A stretch of DNA of 34,823 nucleotides from a virus: the IMG/VR virus record IMGVR_UViG_3300035680_000045, positions 1-34,823 of that record, one strand, 5' to 3'. Below are positions 14,806-21,931 of the stretch, in pieces. The notes under the pieces were generated by a model. The model worked only from the letters and a program-made list of their open reading frames with translations, made no database searches and was not told the origin of the DNA. Position numbers and translations under genes: made by a program. Positions within the stretch are counted from its first letter, which is position 1. Every line of letters begins with the position of its first letter.

Positions 14806-16760
14806 CTTGGGTCAAAGTCGTAAAACGTGCATTTCTTGCCAGATGGGAAGTGTTCTTCCCACTTTGCAAGCACAGAGTTTGCAACCATAAACTTTAGTGC
14901 TCTATCAATCGTGTTCTTGGCATGCCCTTGCTCTTGCAATTCGTCCTGTATTTCGCCCCAAGCTGTTTTCCCACAGGACTTAATATGTGCTTTTATGGCG
15001 ATTTCTGCGCCAGCTCGCCCCTTAACTTGTTTCTCGTCGTTGCTGTCTGATCCGGTCGTTGAATACTCCCACCCAGACTCGCCCTGTCGGCCTTGGATTG
15101 TCGGAAGTTCAAAACGATTCCAACGAGCCTTCACGGATTTTATCGTGATGTTCTGCTCGTCCATCTCATCAGCTTCAAGACGAATCACGTTGTCGCATGT
15201 TCTGCCCATAGACCGGCCCCAGGTCTCGCCCTGGCTGTTCAGGTGGCCAACGAGCACGATAGGGATAGAAAACTCTCTCGCCAGTTCTCTCAATGGAGTT
15301 GCGATCTTGGCCACCTCTTGAGGATCCACCAGTGGTCTTGAGGAAGCGGCCATGAGCGTATCTATAACAACCATCCCAATCTTATAGCGACCACACCAGT
15401 GACGGATCATGGCCAACGTCTGCGGATCGTCGATATTTGTAAAGTTGTATGGGTCGTTCTCAGGTCCAGTGAATATGACGTTGGTGGAGGGTATACCAAA
15501 AGCGACTGCTGTTGTCGCTATCTGGTCCCAGTGGCTATCTGAAGCGACGAATAAAACCTTTGAATCTGGGTCCATCTCGGTTTTTGTGCCATCAGGCCAG
15601 TGTTGATCCAGTGACCAACGTTTGACCAGATCCAAAATCCATCTCGTCTTGCCTGTACCTTCTTTACCCTCAACGAGATGTAAGCCACGATCAACAAACC
15701 ATCCCACGTTCTTTTCGGTATCGCCCCAAAGCCATTTTCGTTCCTTCATCAAAGCTAAGATATGGTCAATATTGGCCGCATCCGGCAAACCTTCGAAAAA
15801 CTCTGTCGGCAATGGCTCAGTCGATATCTGTGGCGGAGCTGCTCCGTTGGCCTTGGCTATCTGGATCAAACTTCCAAACCGAATTTGCTTGTCGCCATCG
15901 ATTCGTTTAAAGGATCTGACTTTGATGGCACATTCTCCATCAATGTGCTTGGCATGGCGAGCTGACCACTCTTCCCAGAGTTCAGCCCCGTCTTCGCCAA
16001 ACTTGTGGGTAAGCGCCATGCCTACCGCAAGCCATTTGTCGTAGTCTCCAAGTTGAGTGTCCAGATATCCTTTAGCGAGCACCATTTTGGCCCACTCAAA
16101 ATCACTGGAAACATTTCCGGCCACAGGAGGAAAATCGACCTTTGGTTTCTCGGGTCGAGTGATTGCCTGTAGGATTGCCTGCTCTGCAGATTCAGGCAGG
16201 GCAATTGGTGCCATCGGAATTGAAACCCGTTTCCCATCGCTCGGAGCACAGGCGACCTGACTCCCAGCGTCAGCCAGGCCAACAAAGATTTCTATCTTAC
16301 CTTTAGATGGAAGTTCGATGGATTTTTTGCCTAAGCGCCCCCATGCCTGAAGGATGGAATCGGTCACCTGAAACCAGACATGGCAACCACCCTCCGTTTT
16401 GACGATCAGAGTTTCTGGCCAGTCGTCAGACCCAAACAGAAGTTGGGCGGACTCCTTCCAAGCATCTGGAAGAAACTTGGTGTCCTTGTTGTATGGGTCG
16501 ATGTCAAACACGACATGACCAACAGGCTTGCACCCAATCCCGACAGGTACTCCATTCTGAAGATATCCGATCAATCGCTGTCGCCACTGATCGGTTGTAA
16601 CATGCTGCCATGGCTCATCCTTGTTGGCCATCGGGCGTTTAATCTTGCCGTGCTTGTCTTCACCGTTGACGACTGGAAGCAAGCCAATAGAAACGAGCGC
16701 CTCGAACGCTGCAAACAAATCGTTGCGAGCGCAGGCGTCAAAGTAATCTGGCCAAGACAT
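14793..16760 (-). CDS. Prim-pol / RepA-like helicase replication protein
   Basis: A 655-residue fusion. The N-terminal archaeo-eukaryotic primase/polymerase domain shows DID in VVFDIDPYN (about residue 85) and the histidine in GGCHVWFQ (about 125). The C-terminal RecA-type ATPase has Walker A EGKEGTGKT (about 365) and Walker B MVVIDT (about 465), as in hexameric RepA/DnaB-like helicases. The last 80 residues look like a winged helix (AWGEIQDELQEQGHAKNTIDRAL), a likely DNA-binding end. With no DNA polymerase in the genome, this protein probably primes and unwinds at a phage origin and recruits the host replisome. Confidence 0.88.
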   Translation of the reverse strand: MSWPDYFDACARNDLFAAFEALVSIGLLPVVNGEDKHGKIKRPMANKDEPWQHVTTDQWRQRLIGYLQNGVPVGIGCKPVGHVVFDIDPYNKDTKFLPDAWKESAQLLFGSDDWPETLIVKTEGGCHVWFQVTDSILQAWGRLGKKSIELPSKGKIEIFVGLADAGSQVACAPSDGKRVSIPMAPIALPESAEQAILQAITRPEKPKVDFPPVAGNVSSDFEWAKMVLAKGYLDTQLGDYDKWLAVGMALTHKFGEDGAELWEEWSARHAKHIDGECAIKVRSFKRIDGDKQIRFGSLIQIAKANGAAPPQISTEPLPTEFFEGLPDAANIDHILALMKERKWLWGDTEKNVGWFVDRGLHLVEGKEGTGKTRWILDLVKRWSLDQHWPDGTKTEMDPDSKVLFVASDSHWDQIATTAVAFGIPSTNVIFTGPENDPYNFTNIDDPQTLAMIRHWCGRYKIGMVVIDTLMAASSRPLVDPQEVAKIATPLRELAREFSIPIVLVGHLNSQGETWGRSMGRTCDNVIRLEADEMDEQNITIKSVKARWNRFELPTIQGRQGESGWEYSTTGSDSNDEKQVKGRAGAEIAIKAHIKSCGKTAWGEIQDELQEQGHAKNTIDRALKFMVANSVLAKWEEHFPSGKKCTFYDFDPSQSQ

Positions 16761-16764
16761 GGAT

Positions 16765-16938
16765 TCAGCCTTTCTCTAATTTTGAGAGAGCCTGAATCGC
16801 GTCTCGCTCTTCTTTGTCGTAAGGGTCAATAAACCGTGGACCAGGCTCATCGAGCTGGCCACGGACTGTGCCAAGTGGTAGTTCCCAAGTGAGTTTATTT
16901 AAGACAACCTGTGTGGACTCATGTTGCGTTTTCAGCAC
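16765..16938 (-). CDS. Small hypothetical protein (57 aa) between RHH regulator and primase
   Basis: An open frame of 57 residues with a GTG start at 16938 and GGAG 8 bases upstream. It overlaps the RHH gene by 20 bases and ends 4 bases before the primase start. The sequence is protein-like (TVRGQLDEPGPRFIDPYD, then a helix DAIQALSKLEKG). Operon packing is the main evidence. Function unknown. Confidence 0.6.
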   Translation of the reverse strand: MLKTQHESTQVVLNKLTWELPLGTVRGQLDEPGPRFIDPYDKEERDAIQALSKLEKG

Positions 16939-17113
16939 AGCTATGACTCCTTATGAATTCCCGCAAAGCAGAGATCATGCACTCTCGCATGGTTAGATCG
17001 TTTTTTGCACAGTAAACGCGCATGTCTCGCTTTAAATCCATTGGCAGACGCACTTCAGTGCGATTCTTGCTATCCGTTGTCTTACTCAACTTGAGTTCCT
17101 CAGTAGAGAACAT
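16919..17113 (-). CDS. Ribbon-helix-helix transcriptional regulator (Arc/CopG-like)
   Basis: A 64-residue protein. Residues 18-55 fit an RHH fold: the DNA-contacting strand RTEVRLPMDL, then two helices (KRDMRVYCAKN and TMRECMISALREFIRS). Such proteins bind DNA as dimers in operator tandems. It is the first gene of its promoter and is followed by replication genes. With its own operator shared with the early operon, it is a good candidate for the lytic-lysogenic repressor or an autoregulated early repressor. Confidence 0.75.
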   Translation of the reverse strand: MFSTEELKLSKTTDSKNRTEVRLPMDLKRDMRVYCAKNDLTMRECMISALREFIRSHSCAENAT

Positions 17114-17142
17114 CCCGAAAACCGTGATAGATCAACAACCGT

Positions 17143-17171
17143 AATATACGTATAACCGTTTCGGTAGTCAA
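17143..17171 (-). promoter_or_regulatory. Leftward promoter of the regulator-replication operon
   Basis: Minus strand: TTGACT, 17-base spacer, TATATT, ending about 30 bases before the RHH start codon. It shares ATACGTATATTACG with the promoter at 14511-14539. A TTTCGG/CCGAAA inverted repeat overlaps the -35 box. Confidence 0.75.
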
Positions 17172-17201
17172 ACCGAAAAAACGCATTACGCTGAATCGTA
17201 T

Positions 17202-17230
17202 TTGACGGTTAGTCGTAACTCTCGTATAAT
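17202..17230 (+). promoter_or_regulatory. Rightward promoter
   Basis: TTGACG, 17-base spacer, perfect TATAAT, 24 bases before the ATG at 17254 and divergent from the leftward promoter. The two -35 boxes are about 30 bases apart, so one bound repressor could affect both. Confidence 0.8.
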
Positions 17231-17253
17231 CTAACGAATGGAAAGGAGGATAC

Positions 17254-17526
17254 ATGAGCAAAACAGAAGCGTTGACGGCTCGGCTGGATCTGAAGGTTGC
17301 CCCTCAAATCTTGGCAGACCTCGACATTGAGATTTCGAGATTGCGACTGACCAAGCAAATGTTTGGCAACCGCAGGCCTCGCCACGCAGCTTTGGTGATG
17401 GTCGCCATCAAGCAATTTATGACGCTTGCGCCAGAACTGCGCGATGCCGCATATGATCGCTGGTTTGGAGAACTGTCAGGTGAAACACCTGCAACGGTTG
17501 TCTTAAACACCGCATCCGTCAACTAA
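17254..17526 (+). CDS. Small regulator-like protein divergent from RHH gene
   Basis: A 90-residue protein with a very strong AAAGGAGGA ribosome-binding sequence. The N-terminal part ALTARLDLKVAPQILADLDIEISRLR followed by helices (HAALVMVAIKQFM) resembles a ribbon-helix-helix arrangement, but I cannot assign it firmly. Its divergent position to the other regulator and proximity to attP and int suggest that it belongs to the lysogeny switch. Inference from layout. Confidence 0.7.
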   Translation: MSKTEALTARLDLKVAPQILADLDIEISRLRLTKQMFGNRRPRHAALVMVAIKQFMTLAPELRDAAYDRWFGELSGETPATVVLNTASVN

Positions 17527-17589
17527 GCCTCGACTGACTTGGATAACTCCGTAATTCAGTCATCGCAAACCCTTGCAGAACCCCTTCCG

Positions 17590-17638
17590 GCGTCTTTCTA
17601 ATCCGTCGGTCACAGGTTCGAATCCTGTCGGGCGTACT
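17590..17638 (+). other. Probable attP: 3' half of a tRNA gene (Arg-TCT-like)
   Basis: Contains an intact tRNA 3' part: anticodon-loop sequence TTTCTAA (anticodon TCT if read in the standard register), 5-base variable region, T-arm ACAGG-TTCGAAT-CCTGT and acceptor strand CGGGCGT plus A. The 5' half is missing, so this is not a gene. A tRNA 3' end beside a tyrosine integrase is the classical phage attachment core; integration would restore the host tRNA. Confidence 0.75.
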
Positions 17639-17675
17639 ATCTTTAGTTTACGCGACAGAAAGTTTTAACATCTAT

Positions 17676-17703
17676 TTGACAAGGAACTTGCATGGTATAT
17701 AAG
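17676..17703 (+). promoter_or_regulatory. Integrase promoter
   Basis: Consensus TTGACA, 16-base spacer, TATAAG, about 60 bases upstream of the integrase start. Confidence 0.6.
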
Positions 17704-17764
17704 TATTTCTCTATCCTCTCATTCTGTTCAAAAATTCAACAAATTCTCTGGAATACTTCCGTAA

Positions 17765-18829
17765 ATGTACGGATATATCATAGATACCAGCGACATGGGA
17801 CGTAAGAAATCTCTTGTCCCAACTCATTGTCATCACAAAGGTTCCGGCCGTTCCTACATCACTTGGAACGGTACGGAAATATATACGGGTTTATCGGGAA
17901 GCATCGAGGCAGCGGAGTCCTATGCCAAGATGCTCTCGAATATCATGGCTTATGGTGAGCCATGTCCCAAGGTGGAAGTTCAAGTCAGACTCAGTGTCGC
18001 TACAATCGCTACAAAATACCTAGAGCACGTAAAAAGAGAAAAGCCCCCAGACTCTGATGAGGATAAAGCGGTTGGTCGAGTCGTCAAAGATCTGGAACGG
18101 TTTGAATATGCGGCGGAAAAGTTTTCGCCTGGTCGTCTGACTGAGTTGATCCAGATGTGGGTTGATAAACGATTGGCCCTGACGACCATCAACAAAAAGC
18201 ACAACTATCTTCTGAACATCTTTCGTTGGGCAGCTCAAATGGACTTGGTGACGCCAACCGTCTGGTCAGCCCTGTTGACTGTCAGGAAAATCAAGCCAGG
18301 CAGAACATCGGCCAAACAACCTAAGAAGGTCAAACCAGTCCCTTGTGAGGTGGTCGAGTCGATTCTGGATCACTGTCAGCCACGGATTGCCGCTGTGCTC
18401 AGGATGCAACTGTATACAGGCATGAGGTGTGGTGAGGTGCTCAGGATGACGATGGCCGAAATCCATGGGAACATTTATTCGCCATACAAGCACAAGAACA
18501 GATGGAGGAACAAAGATAGGACTGTCCATCTGGGTCCACGGGCGATGGCTCTGATAAACGAGTGGAAGACGGATGATCCTCACAAGCGAATCTTTACCGA
18601 TATGACGAGCGACTACTATGGAAGGTGGGTCAAGATTGCTTGCAAACGTGCCAAGGTTCCACACTTTACGAGCCACCAGATTCGGCACTACCACGCGACC
18701 ATGGTCAGAGCCAAGTTTGGACTGGACGCAGCTCAGGCGGCGCTTGGCCACAGTTCAGCCAGAACCACAGAAATCTATGCAGAAGTCTCGACCACACTGG
18801 GCAAAATGGTTTCGGAGGATGTCGGATGA
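17765..18829 (+). CDS. int: Tyrosine site-specific integrase
   Basis: A 354-residue recombinase that would integrate the phage at the tRNA site next to it. The arm-binding N-terminus (HKGSGRSYITW..TEIYTG) is of the type I associate with Planctomycetota integrases. A core-binding helical domain covers about 75-170. Catalytic residues visible: R221 (TGMRCGEVLRM), H304 and R307 (SHQIRHYH), H329 (ALGHSSARTT) and nucleophile Y338 (EIYAE). No clear ribosome-binding sequence precedes 17765; a start at the internal ATG 17795 (MGRKKS) is also possible. Confidence 0.93.
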   Translation: MYGYIIDTSDMGRKKSLVPTHCHHKGSGRSYITWNGTEIYTGLSGSIEAAESYAKMLSNIMAYGEPCPKVEVQVRLSVATIATKYLEHVKREKPPDSDEDKAVGRVVKDLERFEYAAEKFSPGRLTELIQMWVDKRLALTTINKKHNYLLNIFRWAAQMDLVTPTVWSALLTVRKIKPGRTSAKQPKKVKPVPCEVVESILDHCQPRIAAVLRMQLYTGMRCGEVLRMTMAEIHGNIYSPYKHKNRWRNKDRTVHLGPRAMALINEWKTDDPHKRIFTDMTSDYYGRWVKIACKRAKVPHFTSHQIRHYHATMVRAKFGLDAAQAALGHSSARTTEIYAEVSTTLGKMVSEDVG

Positions 18830-18854
18830 TCGTTAACCTACGCAACATAATTCA

Positions 18855-18871
18855 GGGGGGGGGGGGGGGGG
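18855..18871. repeat. 17-base G homopolymer
   Basis: Seventeen consecutive Gs 25 bases after the integrase stop, in noncoding sequence. Length is likely uncertain for any sequencing method. Confidence 0.9.
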
Positions 18872-18932
18872 TAGTTTAGGTAAGTGTTTGTGAAGGGTAA
18901 AAAATTATTTTGAGAATCTTGCATAAATATTC

Positions 18933-18961
18933 TTGACTGTGATATCAAAGTGCGATATATT
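18933..18961 (+). promoter_or_regulatory. Promoter of the plus-strand cargo genes
   Basis: TTGACT, 17-base spacer, TATATT, in AT-rich sequence. It lies 46 bases before the start codon at 19008. Confidence 0.7.
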
Positions 18962-18982
18962 CATAAGTGTAAGGCAGAAACA

Positions 18983-19010
18983 AAACCAACTAACGGGAGT
19001 CAGACAGATG
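18983..19010 (+). repeat. Duplicated leader of cargo genes, copy 1
   Basis: CCAACTAAC, GGGAGTCAG and CAGATG precede the 19008 gene. The same arrangement, with few changes, occurs at 19289-19314. Confidence 0.65.
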
Positions 19011-19241
19011 ATCGCAACCATGATCAAAGCAAAAACGTTCAAATTGACAGACGGCAGCAAGAGCGGTTCTTTCTATGTTGCTTGTTACTACACAGTTGTG
19101 GGCGACTTAGTAAAGGTTCAAAAATACATGCACGACTCATGGAACATGCTGCCAAGCGGTTGGAAGAAAGCTGAGTTTATGACGATCGAGGCTGCAAGAG
19201 CACACTATCGAAGCAATCTGGATCAAGGTTTCAAAGTCTAA
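19008..19241 (+). CDS. Hypothetical small protein in independently transcribed cargo region
   Basis: A 77-residue protein starting MIATMIKAKTFKLTDG. An ATG further upstream (18933) would fall on the promoter -35 box, so I use 19008, which has a GGGAG ribosome-binding sequence. Lysine-rich with several aromatic residues (GSFYVACYYTVVGD). Not recognised. It is followed by a good terminator, so it is an autonomous transcription unit, as for phage morons expressed from a prophage. Confidence 0.7.
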   Translation: MIATMIKAKTFKLTDGSKSGSFYVACYYTVVGDLVKVQKYMHDSWNMLPSGWKKAEFMTIEAARAHYRSNLDQGFKV

Positions 19242-19250
19242 TCATCACAC

Positions 19251-19272
19251 GCCCCGGTTCGCCGGGGCAAGT
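19251..19272 (+). terminator. Rho-independent terminator
   Basis: Stem GCCCCGG / CCGGGGC with a TTCG tetraloop, followed by AAGTTTTC, 10 bases after the stop codon at 19241. Confidence 0.8.
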
Positions 19273-19288
19273 TTTCCAAGTTTCATAA

Positions 19289-19314
19289 CACCACTAACAG
19301 GAGTCAGTCAGATG
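19289..19314 (+). repeat. Duplicated leader of cargo genes, copy 2
   Basis: Near-copy of 18983-19010 (CCACTAAC, AGGAGTCAG, CAGATG), placed identically before the next gene. Confidence 0.65.
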
Positions 19315-19602
19315 CAAACGCAAGAACAAGTCAGCCTTTTGGAATTCTGGAACGCAAGCGAAGTTGATTCAATCTGGTTTGTCAGTCACGGCCATCCGGC
19401 TGGCAAGGAATTGATCCACGATACAGATACGGAAGATGCCGAAGAATATTGCGACATCAACGAAGCAATCGAATTCTTAGGCGATCTCGACCAATATACG
19501 GGGACAGTGGAAGGCAGTACATGGGCTTGGGATGGAAACAGCGGCGAGCCATGCGACTGGAACCGAAACACCATTGTAAATCTTAAGGCGTTTGCCAAGT
19601 AA
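19312..19602 (+). CDS. Hypothetical acidic protein
   Basis: A 96-residue, strongly acidic protein (DTDTEDAEEYCDINEAIEFLGDLDQY). Its leader (CTAACAGGAGTCAGTCAGATG) nearly repeats that of the 19008 gene, so the two share translation signals. The surface charge recalls DNA-mimic or inhibitor-type small proteins, but no family is recognised. Confidence 0.7.
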   Translation: MQTQEQVSLLEFWNASEVDSIWFVSHGHPAGKELIHDTDTEDAEEYCDINEAIEFLGDLDQYTGTVEGSTWAWDGNSGEPCDWNRNTIVNLKAFAK

Positions 19603-19631
19603 ATTTGACGATTGCCAAGGAGGGCAACATC

Positions 19632-19883
19632 ATGGCCGGATGGACTATATCACTGAATTTCATGGGCTTCGGTCTGACTGTCGCCCAACAACCTGAAGAG
19701 CAACAATGGACCCAACAGAGCCTGTCAAACGAGGCAGGGGGCGACCTAAGGTCGAGAAGACGCAAAGGGCCGAGCGTGTTTACAAGGTTGATGAAGCGCC
19801 GGGGCGAGCCATCCGGTTCGTCTTCTCGCTCTCAGCGGCAGATCGTGCAAAAATCAGCAGGGTGGCGAAGAAGAACGGCGTGA
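19632..19883 (+). CDS. Possible small protein overlapping the next gene
   Basis: ATG 19632 has an excellent AAGGAGGG ribosome-binding sequence, which is hard to explain unless something is translated here. The first 25 residues (MAGWTISLNFMGFGLTVAQQ...) look protein-like. After 19706 the frame overlaps the next gene and becomes Arg-rich, like an out-of-frame shadow. Either a short real gene with a long overlap, or a leader whose end should lie near 19706. Confidence 0.4.
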   Translation: MAGWTISLNFMGFGLTVAQQPEEQQWTQQSLSNEAGGDLRSRRRKGPSVFTRLMKRRGEPSGSSSRSQRQIVQKSAGWRRRTA

Positions 19884-19930
19884 TGGATTCCGAGCAGGTG
19901 CGGCGGTGGATACGTGAAGCGACAGAATAA
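19706..19930 (+). CDS. Putative DNA-binding protein (AT-hook-like N-terminus, RHH-like C-terminus)
   Basis: A 74-residue protein. The N-terminus carries KRGRGRPK, the classical AT-hook pattern. The C-terminal half, RFVFSLSAADRAKISRVAKKNGVMDSEQVRRWIRE, fits a ribbon-helix-helix (strand, helix, helix). It would bind AT-rich DNA. No ribosome-binding sequence is evident, so translation may be coupled to the overlapping upstream frame. Confidence 0.6.
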   Translation: MDPTEPVKRGRGRPKVEKTQRAERVYKVDEAPGRAIRFVFSLSAADRAKISRVAKKNGVMDSEQVRRWIREATE

Positions 19931-19942
19931 TTCAAGGTAAAT

Positions 19943-19973
19943 TTGGCTCATGCCCGCTATAATACAATCTCAC
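19943..19973 (+). promoter_or_regulatory. Possible promoter with perfect -10
   Basis: TATAAT at 19968-19973 with only a poor -35 match (TTGGCT, 19-base spacing). It could start a short transcript ending at the terminator 20093. No convincing gene lies between: the 19931-20135 gap otherwise holds only this and the terminator. Confidence 0.35.
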
Positions 19974-20092
19974 ACAACTGGCGAAGGCCAGAGCGGGATT
20001 GTTGGCGGGTATGTTCGCCCACCAGTGATCAGCAAACAAGGGGGGCGCCCGGATCGCTCTGGACACGCTTCTTCAGTTAAATCTTACGATTG

Positions 20093-20136
20093 GCCCGCGG
20101 TTTACGAGGTGTGGGTTGCGGGCTATTTAATTTTTT
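20093..20136 (+). terminator. Terminator between converging transcription units
   Basis: Stem GCCCGC / GCGGGC followed by TATTTAATTTTTTT on the plus strand. It ends the cargo transcription unit just before the converging stop codon of the distal tail gene at 20136. Confidence 0.7.
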
Positions 20137-21863
20137 TATTCAACCGTCACGTAGGTGTTTGCTGAATCCGTTGATCCGTCAGCGTGATTGACAATACAGG
20201 TCACTGTATAGATTCCTACGCTGGCCCAAGTGTGGTTGATGGCTGTTCCCAGCGTGACAGAGTCAGACGATCCGTCACCCCACGAAATCGCGGCACTACT
20301 GATCCCTGTCGTTTTGCGTGTGCTGTACGCGACTGCTGTAAAAGCAACCCCAGCAGATCCAATGGTGGTGAGTTGGATACCACATGTTGGCAGGATTGAT
20401 GAGATGCGTGATCCAAACGGAAGGCAAAGCATATTTCCTTCATTGGCGTATTCTGCGGCCCCAGTCTCTTCCGTTGGAACGACTGGGTCACCTGAGCCGG
20501 GGTATCCTCCAGCGCCACTGGAGGTCGCCGGCTTCCAAGGTATCTGTTCCGTGAAAGTGATGTAGCCTGATGTTGATCCTGTCGAAACCTGATCAAACTT
20601 CAGGAACTTTGAACCGATGAGCGATCCGCTGGAGAAGAATTCGATATGCACATACTGCCAGGTGTTGGATGCCTGGGTAAATGAAAATGAAATTCCAATA
20701 GAATCGGCAAAACTGGCATCGACATTGAAAAGCGGATCTGGTGGTTCGTGCATGGTCTCAAATACGCCGGCCTGACTGTAAACCACTTCGTCAGCCACTG
20801 GTAGATCATAAGCACCTTTCACGACTCTGTGCGGGTCTGGCAGGCTCCATGTGTTTGGTGATGGTGGCGTTGCCCGTTTGAACCAGATGGAGGCTTTTGC
20901 CTGAATATTGTATCGGTCCATGCGACCAGGGTAATTGTCGCACCACTGCTGCAAGAACCAGTGATGATAACCAGCCAACTGCAATGTTGAACCGTAAGTG
21001 GTTACGCCAGTGGTCGGATCAGTTGAGTACAAGTATGTACCTTGAATTGGCTCGTCTGGATAAGGTGCAAAACCTGCTGCAACCACCCATTCAATATTTC
21101 CACCCCAACGATATTGGCGAGATACGGAATTCTTAAATATGTGGTCGCCGAAATGGGCGTGCCAACCGTTGGTCCTGATTCGGATACCACGTTGGCCATC
21201 AATAATCAAAAGCGTATCTGAGCCTGGCGTAATTTTAACCTTGTTCCCCGCAGGAATCAAAGATCCCAGATTACTCCAGTTCTGAATCGTTGGAGTTTTC
21301 CCGCTCAGTTCAATTGTGCATTTGCTCAGCAATTCCATTTTCATCGTGTGGTAGATCATGTGGTCGGTGCTATCACCGTGAGGTCCATACAAATAACTCA
21401 TCCTGATTGGACCGGCATAGCGATCAAAATTGATTGTCCCTGGCGGACTTCCCACAGGCGTGTAACCGTTGGAAACAAAGTAGTGACCACCAAATTCAGT
21501 CAGGCCCATAAACAATCGTTCGATCCCGTAAAACTTAGGATAGTAAACACCTGGTGCAGTCGGATCTGAATATCCTGTCGGTTTATTGGCCCACCACATG
21601 ACAAAATCCCGCCAGTCAGTTCGTCCGTACACGACGTCCATTTCGTCGTTGGCTGTGGCGTTAATGTCTAATTCGGAAGTTGACGCACTGGCTTGGAAAT
21701 ACCAACCAGAATATCCACGAACCTGATAGGTGTTGCCGTCATCGCCTTTCAGGATGGCTACACGCCAGTCTTGAATATGCTTTAACGGTGTTTTGTCAGG
21801 CACAGAAGGATTGATGTAATAATTTCCGTATGCGTCCACCTGATCAAGATAAACAAACTCCAT
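20136..21863 (-). CDS. Distal tail / adhesion protein with C-terminal PKD domain
   Basis: About 575 residues from ATG 21863 (MEFVYLDQVD). The same frame is open up to 21986 and overlaps the preceding gene at a T9 run; a -1 shift there would fuse both into about 700 residues. The bulk is beta-rich with many Trp, Tyr and Gly. The last 80 residues (AISWGDGSSD...NHTWASVGIYTVTCIV) are a PKD-type immunoglobulin-like fold, common in surface-binding proteins. As the last tail gene it is probably at the tail tip. Confidence 0.75.
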   Translation of the reverse strand: MEFVYLDQVDAYGNYYINPSVPDKTPLKHIQDWRVAILKGDDGNTYQVRGYSGWYFQASASTSELDINATANDEMDVVYGRTDWRDFVMWWANKPTGYSDPTAPGVYYPKFYGIERLFMGLTEFGGHYFVSNGYTPVGSPPGTINFDRYAGPIRMSYLYGPHGDSTDHMIYHTMKMELLSKCTIELSGKTPTIQNWSNLGSLIPAGNKVKITPGSDTLLIIDGQRGIRIRTNGWHAHFGDHIFKNSVSRQYRWGGNIEWVVAAGFAPYPDEPIQGTYLYSTDPTTGVTTYGSTLQLAGYHHWFLQQWCDNYPGRMDRYNIQAKASIWFKRATPPSPNTWSLPDPHRVVKGAYDLPVADEVVYSQAGVFETMHEPPDPLFNVDASFADSIGISFSFTQASNTWQYVHIEFFSSGSLIGSKFLKFDQVSTGSTSGYITFTEQIPWKPATSSGAGGYPGSGDPVVPTEETGAAEYANEGNMLCLPFGSRISSILPTCGIQLTTIGSAGVAFTAVAYSTRKTTGISSAAISWGDGSSDSVTLGTAINHTWASVGIYTVTCIVNHADGSTDSANTYVTVE

Positions 21864-21931
21864 CAATCCACCAAAACCGAATAAGCTGACTGGCCAGCCG
21901 GGGTCGGTGGGAGCTGTGCAAGAATTTGCTC

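Noticed and set aside
14827-15321. 164-residue plus-strand frame opposite the replication gene
   Set aside because: Antisense shadow; no ribosome-binding sequence and no protein-like pattern.
17590-17638. Functional tRNA gene
   Set aside because: The 5' half, D-arm and first acceptor strand are missing; it is an attachment core.
19950-20165. 71-residue plus-strand frame after the cargo genes
   Set aside because: It runs through the terminator and into the converging gene, and has no ribosome-binding sequence.
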